Shown: piece by piece, positions 7,708 through 15,707 of the stretch
Layout: each line of letters begins with the position of its first letter
Numbering within the stretch: the first letter of the stretch is position 1
NCBI GenBank assembly: GCA_031280125.1
Contig: JAITHE010000104.1
Span: forward strand, 1-36,546
Origin: Treponema sp.
GTDB taxonomy: Bacteria > Spirochaetota > Spirochaetia > Treponematales > Breznakiellaceae
Length of the DNA stretch: 36,546 bases
Direction: 5' to 3'
Notes under the pieces: generated by a model
What the model was told of the DNA's origin: nothing
The model's database searches: none
The model's input: the letters and a program-made list of their open reading frames with translations, nothing else
Made by a program: the position numbers and the translations under genes

Positions 7708-9036
7708 ATTAACAGGTACATTAGGGCCATAACGGAAAACGGCGGCATTGATCCGGATCTGTACGGCACATTCAATGTAAAACGGGGGCTGCGGAACGCC
7801 GATGGTACCGGCGTCCTGGTGGGTCTTACCCGCATCGGCGATGTCCACGGCTACATCATAGATGAGGGGGAAAGGATCCCCGTGGACGGCAAACTCTACT
7901 ACCGGGGCATTGATGTGGAGGATCTGGTGCGGAACGCCGCCGCCGAAGGGCGTTTTGGTTTTGAAGAAACGGTATACCTCCTCCTATTCGGAGAACTCCC
8001 GCCGGCGGTGGAACTGAAGGACTTCTGCGCCCTCATGGGAAACTCCAGGGCTCTGCCCAAAAATTTCGCCGAAGACTGCATCATGAAGGCCCCCTCCAGA
8101 GACATCATGAACAAGCTGGCCCGGTCGGTGTTGACCCTCTACTCCTACGATGAAGCGCCGGAAAGCGGATCCCCGGAAAATACTCTGCGCCAGTGCCTGG
8201 AATTGATCGCCCGGTTTCCCACCATCGCCGCCTATTCCTATATGGCAAAAAAACATTACTACGATCACGAAAGCCTTATCATCCACATGCCCAATTCAGA
8301 CTGTTCCAGCGCAGAGACCCTGCTTTCCCTGATCCGTCCAGACCAGCACTATACCCGGCTGGAAGCGGAAGTTTTGGACCTGGCCCTGGTCCTCCACGCC
8401 GAACACGGCGGCGGCAACAATTCAACCTTCGCGGTACACCTGGTTTCTTCCGCCGATACCGATACCTTTTCGGCGATTTCTGCGGGACTTGTTTCCCTCA
8501 AGGGCTTTAAACACGGCGGCGCCAATGTCAAGGTAATGGAAATGATGGATGAGATTAAAAGGAACATTAAGCGCTGGGACAATGAGGGGGACGTGGCTGA
8601 TTACCTTGAACGTATCCTCCGGGGAGAGGCCGGAGACGGCTCCGCTCTGATCTACGGCCAGGGGCACGCTGTTTATACCAAAACCGATCCCCGGGCAAGG
8701 CTGCTCCGGGACAAGGCCGCCTTGCTGGCGGCGGAAAAAAATCTAAACGATGAATTCAACCTTTACCTGCTTATAGAACGGATTGTCCCCGAGGTATTCA
8801 AAAAGGTAAAGGGATCAGACAAGGTAATTTGTACCAACGTGGATTTTTATTCCGGTTTTGTATACAAGATGCTGGGCATCCCCGCAGATCTCTACACACC
8901 TCTCTTTGCGGTAAGCAGGGTTGCAGGCTGGTGCGCCCACCGGCTGGAAGAAATTATTTCCGGAGGCCGCATCATCCGCCCTGCCTACAAATGCGTCCAG
9001 CGGCACCGGGACTATATCCCCCTGGACAAGCGGTAA
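7708..9036 (+). CDS. Citrate synthase (or 2-methylcitrate synthase), ATT start
   Basis: It condenses acetyl-CoA (or propionyl-CoA) with oxaloacetate. Counting from the ATT codon the protein has 442 residues, with catalytic H269 (KHGGAN), H320 (GQGHAVYTKTDPR) and D379 (NVDFYSG). The HAEHGGGNNST motif at 230-240 is also present. The frame extends upstream to 7621, but that part would overlap the ligase gene and is Arg/Ser-rich without family resemblance. The Shine-Dalgarno at 7695 places initiation at ATT, a rare start codon known from infC and pcnB in E. coli. The adjacent acyl-CoA ligase would supply an acyl-CoA substrate; which acyl group is unknown. Confidence 0.88.
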   Translation: MNRYIRAITENGGIDPDLYGTFNVKRGLRNADGTGVLVGLTRIGDVHGYIIDEGERIPVDGKLYYRGIDVEDLVRNAAAEGRFGFEETVYLLLFGELPPAVELKDFCALMGNSRALPKNFAEDCIMKAPSRDIMNKLARSVLTLYSYDEAPESGSPENTLRQCLELIARFPTIAAYSYMAKKHYYDHESLIIHMPNSDCSSAETLLSLIRPDQHYTRLEAEVLDLALVLHAEHGGGNNSTFAVHLVSSADTDTFSAISAGLVSLKGFKHGGANVKVMEMMDEIKRNIKRWDNEGDVADYLERILRGEAGDGSALIYGQGHAVYTKTDPRARLLRDKAALLAAEKNLNDEFNLYLLIERIVPEVFKKVKGSDKVICTNVDFYSGFVYKMLGIPADLYTPLFAVSRVAGWCAHRLEEIISGGRIIRPAYKCVQRHRDYIPLDKR

Positions 9037-9069
9037 ACCGGACAGGACCCCGGCGTAACAACCCCCTCG

Positions 9070-9089
9070 AAAATCCGCCGCTAGGCGGA
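9070..9089 (-). terminator. Probable terminator of the ribosomal protein cluster
   Basis: On the minus strand TCCGCC, a four-base loop and GGCGGA are followed by TTTT. The stem overlaps the stop codon of the zinc-ribbon gene. It lies between convergent transcription units (citrate synthase from the left), where a terminator is expected. The T run is short, so strength is uncertain. Confidence 0.5.
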
Positions 9090-9266
9090 AACACTCTTTC
9101 TGCCGTGGGCAACGGCGGCCTTGCAGGTTTTGCAAACCTTGATTTTGGTTTCTCCCGCTTCCATTTCATAAAGGATCTTTACGCTGTCCCGCCCGCATAC
9201 CGGGCATGTTCCCCGTCCGCGGGCGGCCAGTTCCCGCAGCCCCTTACCCCTGTGCGCCTTTGACAT
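9081..9266 (-). CDS. Small zinc-ribbon protein downstream of rplQ
   Basis: This 61-residue basic protein has two CxxC pairs (CPVC and CKTC, about 25 residues apart) that should bind one zinc ion, as in small zinc-ribbon or ribosome-associated proteins. Its ATG follows the rplQ stop directly (TAGATG), and a GAGGAGAAGGA stretch inside the rplQ end serves as ribosome binding site, so it is clearly co-translated with the ribosomal cluster. I do not recognise it as a standard ribosomal protein: it is too short and different for L31, L32 or L33. The tail AVAHGRKSVSA is unlike those families. Function unknown. Confidence 0.75.
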   Translation of the reverse strand: MSKAHRGKGLRELAARGRGTCPVCGRDSVKILYEMEAGETKIKVCKTCKAAVAHGRKSVSA

Positions 9267-9701
9267 CTATTCCTTCTCCTCTTTTTTCCCGTCTTTTTTT
9301 TCGGCCTTTTTAGTTTTTTTGTCCTTTTCATCTCCTGTTTCAAGGACATAGTCCACCAGTTCCAGGATAACGATTTCCGAAGCGTCCCCGGACCGTTCAC
9401 CGAGTTTAATAATTCTGGTATAGCCGCCGGGCCGGTCTTTCATTCTGGGACCAATGGCGGTAAAAAGTTTTGCCACCACCCCTTCGTCATAAAGGCGGCT
9501 TGAAGCGATACGCCTATTGTGAACTGAATCTATCTTTGCCCGGGTAATAAGTTTTTCCGCGGTCCGCCTGACCGCCAGTGCCTTTGTCTTGGTGGTCTTG
9601 ATCCGTTCATGCCTGAACAAAGAAGTTACCATATTGCGGTGCAGGGCTTTCCGGTGGGCGGACATCCGCTCCAGGGGGTTAAAACCTCTTCTATGCTTCA
9701 T
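9267..9701 (-). CDS. rplQ: 50S ribosomal protein L17
   Basis: The start [20 protein letters not shown] and the stretch [10 protein letters not shown] are diagnostic for L17, which binds 23S rRNA at the peptide exit side. At 144 residues it is longer than the usual 115-130 because of a C-terminal tail of alternating Lys, Glu and Asp (about 122-144). Its start lies 11 bases inside the end of rpoA, and its stop touches the next start, so translation is coupled on both sides. Confidence 0.97.
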   Translation of the reverse strand: MKHRRGFNPLERMSAHRKALHRNMVTSLFRHERIKTTKTKALAVRRTAEKLITRAKIDSVHNRRIASSRLYDEGVVAKLFTAIGPRMKDRPGGYTRIIKLGERSGDASEIVILELVDYVLETGDEKDKKTKKAEKKDGKKEEKE

Positions 9702-10770
9702 CTTCGCCTTCCTTTTCTTCCTCTTCCGCCTGAGGTGCAGCGTTTGTAACCCTTACCGCGTTCCGCAGAACATTAACATCGGTTATCCCCAGGCCCAGAT
9801 TCCATTCCTTCAGTTTTTCCTTTATCTCTTGAAGGGATTTTTTGCCAAAATTCCGGGTCTTTGCGATATCATCCTCGGTTTTCCTGGTCAGCTCTCCTAT
9901 GGTTTTGATGTTGGCGTTTTTAAGGCAGTTGGAAGACCGGACCGAAAGCTCCAGCTCTTCCACGGGAGTACTAAGAATCTGCCGGATCCGGTCATCGTCG
10001 GGGTCATCATCCAGCTCAACCCCCAGGCTGTTTTCGTCAAAGTTGATAAAAACAGAAAAATGATCCTTGGCGATTTTGGCTGCCTCCGCCAGGGTGTCAT
10101 CGGGCTTCACAGTGCCATCCGTCCATATCTCCAGCACCAGTTTGTCATAATCGCTGCGCTGCCCCACCCGGGTGGGTTCCACAGTGTACTTGACCTTTTT
10201 TACCGGAGAAAAAATCGAGTCCAGCGGTATGGTACCTATCACATCCACATAACGCTCGTTGACCTCAGAAGGCACGTAGCCCCGGCCCAGGTCTATTTGA
10301 ATTTCCATTTCAATCCGGGCATTGTCCATCAGCGTCATAATGTGCAGTCCCGTACTGAGTACCTCTACCTGGCTTTCCCGTTCAAAATCATCGCTCTTGA
10401 TCTCGGTTTTCCCGGACCATTCATAGAGGATTACGTTCTGTTCCATATCCAGGGGAAGCCTGAGCCGTATCTGTTTGAGACTGTTAATAACATCCAGGGT
10501 GTCTTCCACGATATTGGGGATCGTTTCAAATTCGCTGGAAACCACATGGGGATTTCCATCGGCATTGAAGGACGTAATTTTAACCGCCGTAATGGCGTAT
10601 CCCTGGATCGAGGAAAGCAGGACGCGCCGCAGGGTATTACCTACGGTGGTCCCGAATCCCGGTTCAAAAGGAGCGGCGGTAAACTTGCCGTAATTCGGTC
10701 TAAGTTCGCCGTGTTCAAAGGTAATGCCCTTGGGGCGTTTGAATCCCTTAAGCAGATTCCTACGGGCCAT
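9691..10770 (-). CDS. rpoA: RNA polymerase alpha subunit
   Basis: The alpha subunit dimer nucleates RNA polymerase assembly, and its C-terminal domain contacts UP elements and activators. The 359-residue protein has the N-terminal dimerisation domain ([19 protein letters not shown]) and the C-terminal domain with helix-hairpin-helix features ([28 protein letters not shown]). It ends with a run of Glu and Asp. I chose the ATG giving [10 protein letters not shown], preceded by GAGGTGG; the nine extra upstream codons of the open frame are not family-like. It follows rpsD, the usual order, with a 76-base spacer that may encode a small peptide. Confidence 0.97.
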   Translation of the reverse strand: MARRNLLKGFKRPKGITFEHGELRPNYGKFTAAPFEPGFGTTVGNTLRRVLLSSIQGYAITAVKITSFNADGNPHVVSSEFETIPNIVEDTLDVINSLKQIRLRLPLDMEQNVILYEWSGKTEIKSDDFERESQVEVLSTGLHIMTLMDNARIEMEIQIDLGRGYVPSEVNERYVDVIGTIPLDSIFSPVKKVKYTVEPTRVGQRSDYDKLVLEIWTDGTVKPDDTLAEAAKIAKDHFSVFINFDENSLGVELDDDPDDDRIRQILSTPVEELELSVRSSNCLKNANIKTIGELTRKTEDDIAKTRNFGKKSLQEIKEKLKEWNLGLGITDVNVLRNAVRVTNAAPQAEEEEKEGEDEA

Positions 10771-10780
10771 GTCCACCTCG

Positions 10781-10837
10781 CTATAGCAGTGCGGCACCGC
10801 GCCGCCCGGTTAAATCAAACAGAAAACCCAGTTTCAT
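10781..10837 (-). CDS. Possible 18-residue leader-type peptide between rpsD and rpoA
   Basis: An ATG with an excellent Shine-Dalgarno (AAGGAG, 5 bases upstream, overlapping the rpsD stop) opens a short frame reading MKLGFLFDLTGRRGAALL and then TAG. The stop lies 10 bases before the rpoA ATG. The geometry suits translational coupling or a leader peptide. Evidence is only the ribosome binding site and placement. The alternative is that AAGGAG is a chance purine run at the end of rpsD. Confidence 0.4.
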   Translation of the reverse strand: MKLGFLFDLTGRRGAALL

Positions 10838-10846
10838 GGGGACTCC

Positions 10847-11482
10847 TTACTTAGAATAGTATTCAACGATCATCTGTTCCTTGATGTCCGCCAGATCGGT
10901 AATATCGCTGCGGCGCGGAGAAACAAGGAACTTACCCTTCATGGCATCAGGATCCAGGTGGAGCCAGGGCATAACCCCGGATTTACCGAATTCCTTAAGA
11001 GCCTCTTTAATAACCACCAGGTTTTTGCTTCCTTCCCGGATTTCAATTTCATCTTCCTGTTTTACAAGATACGATGGAACATTTACCCGCCGGCCATTTA
11101 CCCGCACATGACCATGGAGTACAATCTGCCGCGCTTGGCTTCTGCTGGCGGCAAAACGAAGCCGGTAAACCACATTGTCGAGACGCCTTTCCAACAACAC
11201 GAACAGGTTTTCGCCGGTGATCCCCGCCATGCGCAGCGCCCTTTGAAAAAAGAGGTTGAACTGCCTTTCCTGCATGCCGTAGATCCGCCTAAGTTTTTGT
11301 TTTTCCCGGAGCTGCACGCCGTAATCGCTCCGCTTGCCCGCCCGTCCCTTGGGGTCCTTGCCCGGGGCGGGCCGTTTTCTGTTGATCGCGCATTTGTCGC
11401 TCCTGCAGCGATCTCCTTTAAGCATAAGCTTTTTTCCCTCCGCCCGGCAAAGGCGGCACACAGGACCGGTATATCTTGCCAT
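10847..11482 (-). CDS. rpsD: 30S ribosomal protein S4
   Basis: S4 is a primary 16S rRNA binder and, in several bacteria, a translational repressor of its operon. The 211-residue protein begins MARYTGPVCRLCRAEG and keeps four N-terminal cysteines (C9, C12, C26, C31) of the zinc-binding form. The S4 RNA-binding domain is visible as LDNVVYRLRFAASRSQARQI and HGHVRVNGRRVNVPSY. It lies between rpsK and rpoA, as in most alpha operons. Confidence 0.97.
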   Translation of the reverse strand: MARYTGPVCRLCRAEGKKLMLKGDRCRSDKCAINRKRPAPGKDPKGRAGKRSDYGVQLREKQKLRRIYGMQERQFNLFFQRALRMAGITGENLFVLLERRLDNVVYRLRFAASRSQARQIVLHGHVRVNGRRVNVPSYLVKQEDEIEIREGSKNLVVIKEALKEFGKSGVMPWLHLDPDAMKGKFLVSPRRSDITDLADIKEQMIVEYYSK

Positions 11483-11511
11483 CTTTCAAGTCTCCTTACA
11501 CTAACGCCCGC

Positions 11512-11895
11512 TTATATGCGCCGGGTCTTGCGCGGCCTGCAGCCGTTATGGGGAATGGGAGTAACATCGTTGATCGATTTTACCTTGATGCCAAGTACGC
11601 CAAGCTGCCTGATGGCGGACTCGCGGCCAATGCCGGGACCCTTTACATATACATGGACTTCCCGCAGGCCCACCTGGAGAGCCTTCTGGGCAGCCGTTTC
11701 GGTTACCGTCTGGGCGGCAAAGGGGGTCGATTTTTTTGCTCCCCGGAAACCCAGACCGCCGGAACTGGCCCAGGAAATGGCATTACCCATTAAATCGGTA
11801 ATTGTTACAATGGTGTTGTTGAAGGTCGCCTGAATGTATACGTTGCCTTCATAAACCGACTTCTTTTCTTTGCGTTTCTTTGTCGTCGCAGCCAC
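11512..11895 (-). CDS. rpsK: 30S ribosomal protein S11
   Basis: S11 sits on the platform of the small subunit near the mRNA exit. Recognisable stretches are [32 protein letters not shown] and the C-terminal [16 protein letters not shown]. The 127 residues match the family. It begins with GTG; GGAGGAGAG precedes it at a suitable distance. The N-terminus is Lys-rich as usual. The next gene, rpsD, follows after 29 bases. Confidence 0.97.
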   Translation of the reverse strand: MAATTKKRKEKKSVYEGNVYIQATFNNTIVTITDLMGNAISWASSGGLGFRGAKKSTPFAAQTVTETAAQKALQVGLREVHVYVKGPGIGRESAIRQLGVLGIKVKSINDVTPIPHNGCRPRKTRRI

Positions 11896-11922
11896 TCACT
11901 CTCCTCCAAAAACAATTCGGAC

Positions 11923-11941
11923 GGAGCGGTAAAACCGCTCC
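11923..11941 (-). other. Stem-loop between rpsM and rpsK
   Basis: GGAGCGGT and ACCGCTCC form a perfect 8-bp stem with a 3-base loop in the 108-base spacer. On the minus strand a short T run follows only some 8 bases later, so it is not a standard terminator. It may be an RNA-processing or S4-type regulatory structure upstream of rpsK-rpsD. Confidence 0.5.
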
Positions 11942-12003
11942 ATAAAAACACGATTCGCCTTCGAAGAAAACCGTCGATCGTCTCCGAAGATTAAATCTTA
12001 ACC

Positions 12004-12369
12004 CTACTTCTTTTTCCCCGCCACCGTTTTCTTCTTGCCCTTACGGGTACGGGCGTTGGTCCGGGTCCGCTGTCCCCGCAGGGGCAGGCCCTTGCGGTGC
12101 CTAAGCCCACGGTAACAGCCTATGTCCATAAGCCGCTTGACGTTCAGGGCCACCTCGGTACGGAGACGTCCTTCGACCTTATAGTCGTTTTCTATTAAAT
12201 GACGGAGCGCATTAAGTTCTTCCTGCGAAAGATCGTTGATAAGCCTCTTGGAGTCGATCTTTGCCTTGGCGCAGATTTCATCGGCGCTGGACCGGCCTAT
12301 ACCGAAAATATAGGTCAGCGCGATGTTAACGTGCTTGTTGGGGAGGTCGATTCCCGCTATACGTGCCAT
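12004..12369 (-). CDS. rpsM: 30S ribosomal protein S13
   Basis: S13 forms inter-subunit bridges and touches the P-site tRNA. The protein starts [20 protein letters not shown] and contains the tRNA-contacting basic tail [14 protein letters not shown]. The 121-residue length is usual. The ATG has a GGAGCTACC-type purine stretch in front. It is first in the alpha-operon part after rpmJ. Confidence 0.97.
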   Translation of the reverse strand: MARIAGIDLPNKHVNIALTYIFGIGRSSADEICAKAKIDSKRLINDLSQEELNALRHLIENDYKVEGRLRTEVALNVKRLMDIGCYRGLRHRKGLPLRGQRTRTNARTRKGKKKTVAGKKK

Positions 12370-12417
12370 GGTAGCTCCTGCCTGACGCGGCCCTGGGGCC
12401 CCGTATTTCTATTAAAC

Positions 12418-12434
12418 ATGAAACGAAGTTTCAT
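12418..12434 (-). other. Small stem-loop between rpmJ and rpsM
   Basis: ATGAAAC and GTTTCAT pair over a three-base loop (7 bp). It lies 8 bases after the rpmJ stop. No T run follows. Role unknown. Confidence 0.4.
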
Positions 12435-12441
12435 ATTGCTC

Positions 12442-12555
12442 CTATCCCTGTTTCTGCTTATGTTTGGGGTTCTTGCAGATAATGCGGACTATGCCGTTCC
12501 TCTTAATTATCTTGCACTTATCGCAGATTGGTTTAACGCTGGTCCGAACTTTCAT
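12442..12555 (-). CDS. rpmJ: 50S ribosomal protein L36
   Basis: Read directly on the minus strand, this 37-codon frame gives [19 protein letters not shown] and ends with NPKHKQKQG, the classic L36. The zinc ligands C11, C14, C27 and H32 are all present, so it is the zinc-binding form. AGGGGAG lies in front of the ATG. It sits between secY and rpsM, the standard place for rpmJ. No infA precedes it, unlike the order in many Firmicutes. Confidence 0.95.
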   Translation of the reverse strand: MKVRTSVKPICDKCKIIKRNGIVRIICKNPKHKQKQG

Positions 12556-12580
12556 CGTGTAACTCCCCTAACTATAAGGC

Positions 12581-12593
12581 AAACCGCCGGTTT
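12581..12593 (-). other. Small stem-loop between secY and rpmJ
   Basis: AAACC and GGTTT pair across a GCC loop in the 87-base spacer. There is no T run, so read-through into rpmJ is expected. Only the pairing is seen; function is unknown. Confidence 0.3.
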
Positions 12594-12642
12594 TACGCAA
12601 ACCCCGGTGCCCTTTGCGCCAAACGGCGTTTCATGAATCATG

Positions 12643-13974
12643 CTAAAGATTCCTTCCCCGGAGGCGGCCCTTTTTGGTAAGCCCTTCGTGGTGATGCATC
12701 TTGAGCAGACTTTCCACCTGGCTCATGGTATCCAGGTCTACCCCCACTAAAATCAGAAGCGACGTACCCCCCATCAAATAGGAAATGGATGTGGGAAAAT
12801 TAAAGGCCCATTGTATAAAAGTAGGAATTACCGCAATAAGGGCCAGATAGAGCGAGCCCGGCAAAACAATACGGTTAAGTATCCTGGTCAGGTACTCTTC
12901 GATACGTTCAGTCCTGATTCCCGGAATGGAACCGCCGTTTTCCCGGATATTTTTGGCTATCTCTATGGGATTAAGGCTTACCTGGGTATAGAAATAGGCA
13001 AAAAAGATGATAAGCAGCACGTAGAGTACATTGTACAGCGGCCCCCGGGGGGTTAAGGCCCGGGATACCGCTCCCAGCCAGGGTATGTTAGCCCCCACAG
13101 TGGAGGCAATCTGGAGGGGAAACGTTAGTATGGAGGAGGCAAAAATAACCGGTATAACCCCCGAAGGATTGATTTTAAAGGGGATATAGGTATTCTGGGC
13201 GCCATACATACGCCGGCCCACAATGCGTTTCGCGTAATGGACCGCTATCTTCCGCTGTCCCTGCTGTTCAAAAACCACCAGGGCTACCACGGCGACAAAC
13301 ATAACAAAAACCACCGCCACAAAAACCGGGTTCTGTTCTCCCCGGACCACCTGCTGGCCCAGTTCGTACACCGCCTGGGGAAGGCGGGCCACGATACCCG
13401 CGAAGATCAAAAGAGATATGCCGTTGCCTATACCGCGCTTAGTTATCTGTTCCCCCAGCCACATAAGAAACATGGTCCCGGTGGTCACGGTAAGCACCGC
13501 AATAACGGTAAAAAACCAGAAATTTGGTATGGTAAAGAAATTATCCACCTGCCGGGCAATATACCTGGCGTACTGGGTAACAGCGAAGGACTGAACAATA
13601 CAAACCGCCACGGTACCGATCCGCTGGTAGCTCTGGATCTTTTTTCTTCCACCTTCTTCCTGGGAAAGTTTTTTAAGGGAAGGAAAAACGATGATGAGCA
13701 GCTGCATGATGATCGACATGGAAATATAGGGCATGATCCCCAGCATAAATACTGAAAAATTGGAAAAAGCGCCCCCCGCAAAAAAGTCCAGGTAATCCAC
13801 AATGGCGTTTCCCGAATTTTGCTGGGACCGGAAAAAATTGTTCAGTTCCTGAACATTAATGCCGGGTATGGGAAGTACCGCTCCAAGACGGAAAATGAGC
13901 AGAAGCATCACGGTATAAAAGATCCGTTCCCGCAGTTCCTTGACTCTGAAAATACCAACCAGCGGATTTGCCAT
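12643..13974 (-). CDS. secY: Preprotein translocase subunit SecY
   Basis: SecY forms the membrane channel through which unfolded proteins are exported or inserted. The 443-residue protein has about ten hydrophobic segments and signature stretches such as RLGAVLPIPGIN, FALGIMPYISMS-like GIMPYISMSIIMQLL, ITKRGIGNGISLLIF and GGTSLLILVGVDLDTMSQVE. Its ATG overlaps the rplO stop by one base (TAATG). The usual partner adk is not downstream; rpmJ follows instead. Confidence 0.97.
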   Translation of the reverse strand: MANPLVGIFRVKELRERIFYTVMLLLIFRLGAVLPIPGINVQELNNFFRSQQNSGNAIVDYLDFFAGGAFSNFSVFMLGIMPYISMSIIMQLLIIVFPSLKKLSQEEGGRKKIQSYQRIGTVAVCIVQSFAVTQYARYIARQVDNFFTIPNFWFFTVIAVLTVTTGTMFLMWLGEQITKRGIGNGISLLIFAGIVARLPQAVYELGQQVVRGEQNPVFVAVVFVMFVAVVALVVFEQQGQRKIAVHYAKRIVGRRMYGAQNTYIPFKINPSGVIPVIFASSILTFPLQIASTVGANIPWLGAVSRALTPRGPLYNVLYVLLIIFFAYFYTQVSLNPIEIAKNIRENGGSIPGIRTERIEEYLTRILNRIVLPGSLYLALIAVIPTFIQWAFNFPTSISYLMGGTSLLILVGVDLDTMSQVESLLKMHHHEGLTKKGRLRGRNL

Positions 13975-14450
13975 TACCTAGTCCCGCTCCTTGTTTTTTT
14001 TTCACCGGCGGCGTCCAGCACTGTACCGCCGGCCTTTTCAATTTTTCCCCTGGCGGAAGCGGAAAGCGCACAGGCCCTCACGGTGAGCCTTTTGCCCAAT
14101 TCCCCCATGCCGAGGATCTTTACCGGCACGGGCCCCCGAACCAGTCCTTTGGAGGCAAGCGAGGCCGCATCCACTGTCTCGCCGTCTTCAAAACGTTTGT
14201 CGATTTCCCCCAGATTGACCACCTGGTACTCTTTTTTAAAGGGATAATTGGAAAAACCCCGCCGGGCAATGCGCCGGTACAGGGGCATCTGTCCCCCTTC
14301 AAAACCGATATAGGTTTTACCCCCGGACCGGGCTTTTTGCCCCTTGTTTCCCTTGCCCGCGGTGGTACCTCTGCCGGAACCCTGGCCTCTGCCCAGGATA
14401 CGCTTTCTTTTATTGGCGCCCTCGGGGGCATGTAAATCAAAATCCTGCAT
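13974..14450 (-). CDS. rplO: 50S ribosomal protein L15
   Basis: L15 binds 23S rRNA late in large-subunit assembly. The 158 residues show the glycine- and lysine-rich N-terminal part (RKRILGRGQGSGRGTTAGKG, KARSGG) and the GGQMPLYRRIARRGF motif. I start it at MQDFDLHAPEG, behind a GAGGAG stretch; the open frame begins ten codons earlier without family support. The end shares one base with secY. Confidence 0.96.
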   Translation of the reverse strand: MQDFDLHAPEGANKRKRILGRGQGSGRGTTAGKGNKGQKARSGGKTYIGFEGGQMPLYRRIARRGFSNYPFKKEYQVVNLGEIDKRFEDGETVDAASLASKGLVRGPVPVKILGMGELGKRLTVRACALSASARGKIEKAGGTVLDAAGEKKTRSGTR

Positions 14451-14476
14451 TCCTCTACTCCTCAGCAAAAGACGTT

Positions 14477-14671
14477 TCAATCCCGAAGGGCTGAAACATC
14501 CTCCACCGAAACCAGGTGTGAAACAGCCTTGACCATCCCCAGTACGGCGGGGCTGGCTTCCAGAACATTGCTGGAACCGATTTTCCGCAGTCCCAGAGAA
14601 CGGACTGTGGCCCGCTGCCTGGGCAGTCTTCCAATGACGCTGCGGACCAGCTTGACCTTTATCTTCGCCAT
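14477..14671 (-). CDS. rpmD: 50S ribosomal protein L30
   Basis: This 64-residue protein carries the L30 pattern [28 protein letters not shown], with the conserved GLRK and the later [12 protein letters not shown]. It follows rpsE after a single base and precedes rplO, the normal spc-operon order. Length is typical for the bacterial form. Confidence 0.96.
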   Translation of the reverse strand: MAKIKVKLVRSVIGRLPRQRATVRSLGLRKIGSSNVLEASPAVLGMVKAVSHLVSVEDVSALRD

Positions 14672-14672
14672 A

Positions 14673-15203
14673 CTAACCCCACAGCTCTTTGATGGACTTT
14701 CCCCTGGCCTTGGCCAGGATCCGGGCGTCCATCATCCGGCTCAACCCCTCAAAGGTTGCCTTGACCACATTGTATTGGCTGGAAGCCCCAATGGACTTGG
14801 AAAGTACATCGGTAACGCCCCCGGCTTCCATTATAGCCCGGACCGGACCCCCGGCGATGATCCCCGTACCGGAACAGGCCGGCTTAAGGTAGACCCTGGA
14901 CGCCTTAAAGGCTCCCTGGATTTCATGGGGGATGGTTCCATTTTTAACGGGCAGCCGTATCAGGCTCCGTTTTGCCTTGTCAATGCTTTTGCGGATCGCC
15001 TCGGATACATCATTGGCCTTGCCAAAACCGAAACCAACGCTGCCTTTCCTGTCCCCCACCACGGTAAGGGCGGAAAAGGAAAAACGCCGGCCTCCCTTGA
15101 CCACCTTGGCGGTACGGTTCAGCTTAACCAGTTTTTCGACAAATTCCTTATCCTTTTCCTGCATTCTGTCCCGGTCTCTGCGACCCTCTCTTCCATGATC
15201 CAT
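14673..15203 (-). CDS. rpsE: 30S ribosomal protein S5
   Basis: S5 helps decoding accuracy near the mRNA entry channel. The two domains are visible: the N-terminal double-stranded RNA-binding fold ([30 protein letters not shown]) and the C-terminal part ([20 protein letters not shown]). The 176-residue form includes a charged N-terminal extension ([20 protein letters not shown]). A 72-base spacer with a strong hairpin precedes it; AGGAG lies 7 bases before the ATG. Confidence 0.97.
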   Translation of the reverse strand: MDHGREGRRDRDRMQEKDKEFVEKLVKLNRTAKVVKGGRRFSFSALTVVGDRKGSVGFGFGKANDVSEAIRKSIDKAKRSLIRLPVKNGTIPHEIQGAFKASRVYLKPACSGTGIIAGGPVRAIMEAGGVTDVLSKSIGASSQYNVVKATFEGLSRMMDARILAKARGKSIKELWG

Positions 15204-15221
15204 TCCGCTAACTCCTGCATT

Positions 15222-15241
15222 GCGCGGCCGCAGGGCCGCGC
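15222..15241 (-). other. Stem-loop just upstream of the rpsE ribosome binding site
   Basis: GCGCGGCC and GGCCGCGC form a perfect 8-bp stem with a GCAG/CTGC tetraloop. The AGGAG of rpsE begins about 6 bases downstream in the minus direction. Such a stem could influence rpsE initiation or protect a processed RNA end. No T run follows. Confidence 0.5.
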
Positions 15242-15275
15242 CTTTTCCCGGCCATAAAACGGGGTTTCCCGTTCC

Positions 15276-15638
15276 TTAAAACTGAACCCCGGCTTTCCGG
15301 GTTCCGTCGGCCATGGCTTTTACCCTGCCGTGATACAAATAACCGTTCCGGTCAAACACCACCGTGGTAATATTTTTTTCCAAAAGCCGTTTCCCCATAA
15401 TTGCTCCCAGCTGCGCGGCCCCTTCAACGGTAGCTTTGATGTTCCTCAGTTCCTTTTCCAGGGTGGATGCCGCCGCCAGGGTATGTCCCCGGGTATCATC
15501 AATGGCCTGCATATAGAGGGCCCTGCCGCTCCTTGTTACGCTGAGCCGGGGCCGCTCCGCCGTTCCGGAAAGGATCTTCCTGATATGTACCTTCCGTTTG
15601 AACCGTTTCCTGTCCTTTTCCAACATCTTACGCAACAT
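15276..15638 (-). CDS. rplR: 50S ribosomal protein L18
   Basis: L18 brings 5S rRNA into the large subunit together with L5. The 120 residues show the family pattern: [41 protein letters not shown] and [29 protein letters not shown] precedes the ATG. A second in-frame ATG four codons later (MLEKDRKRF) is possible. Spacers of about 70 bases lie on both sides, longer than elsewhere in the cluster. Confidence 0.96.
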   Translation of the reverse strand: MLRKMLEKDRKRFKRKVHIRKILSGTAERPRLSVTRSGRALYMQAIDDTRGHTLAAASTLEKELRNIKATVEGAAQLGAIMGKRLLEKNITTVVFDRNGYLYHGRVKAMADGTRKAGVQF

Positions 15639-15707
15639 AGTATTATCCCCTCAATAGCGCCGTAAAACCAACTCCATGGCCCTTCTTTAAGAAGCAAAAC
15701 AGCGCCG

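Noticed and set aside
6516-7835. Minus-strand frame of 439 codons opposite the acyl-CoA ligase
   Set aside because: Antisense shadow of a gene with clear catalytic motifs.
9589-10854. Long plus-strand frame (421 codons) across rplQ and rpoA
   Set aside because: It is antisense to two certain genes. Its product has no family resemblance and shows the composition of a shadow frame.
12199-12636. Plus-strand frame with a hydrophobic, signal-like stretch ([20 protein letters not shown])
   Set aside because: It is antisense to rpmJ and part of rpsM. The hydrophobic look comes from reading Lys-rich rpmJ codons backwards, and L36 on the other strand is unmistakable.
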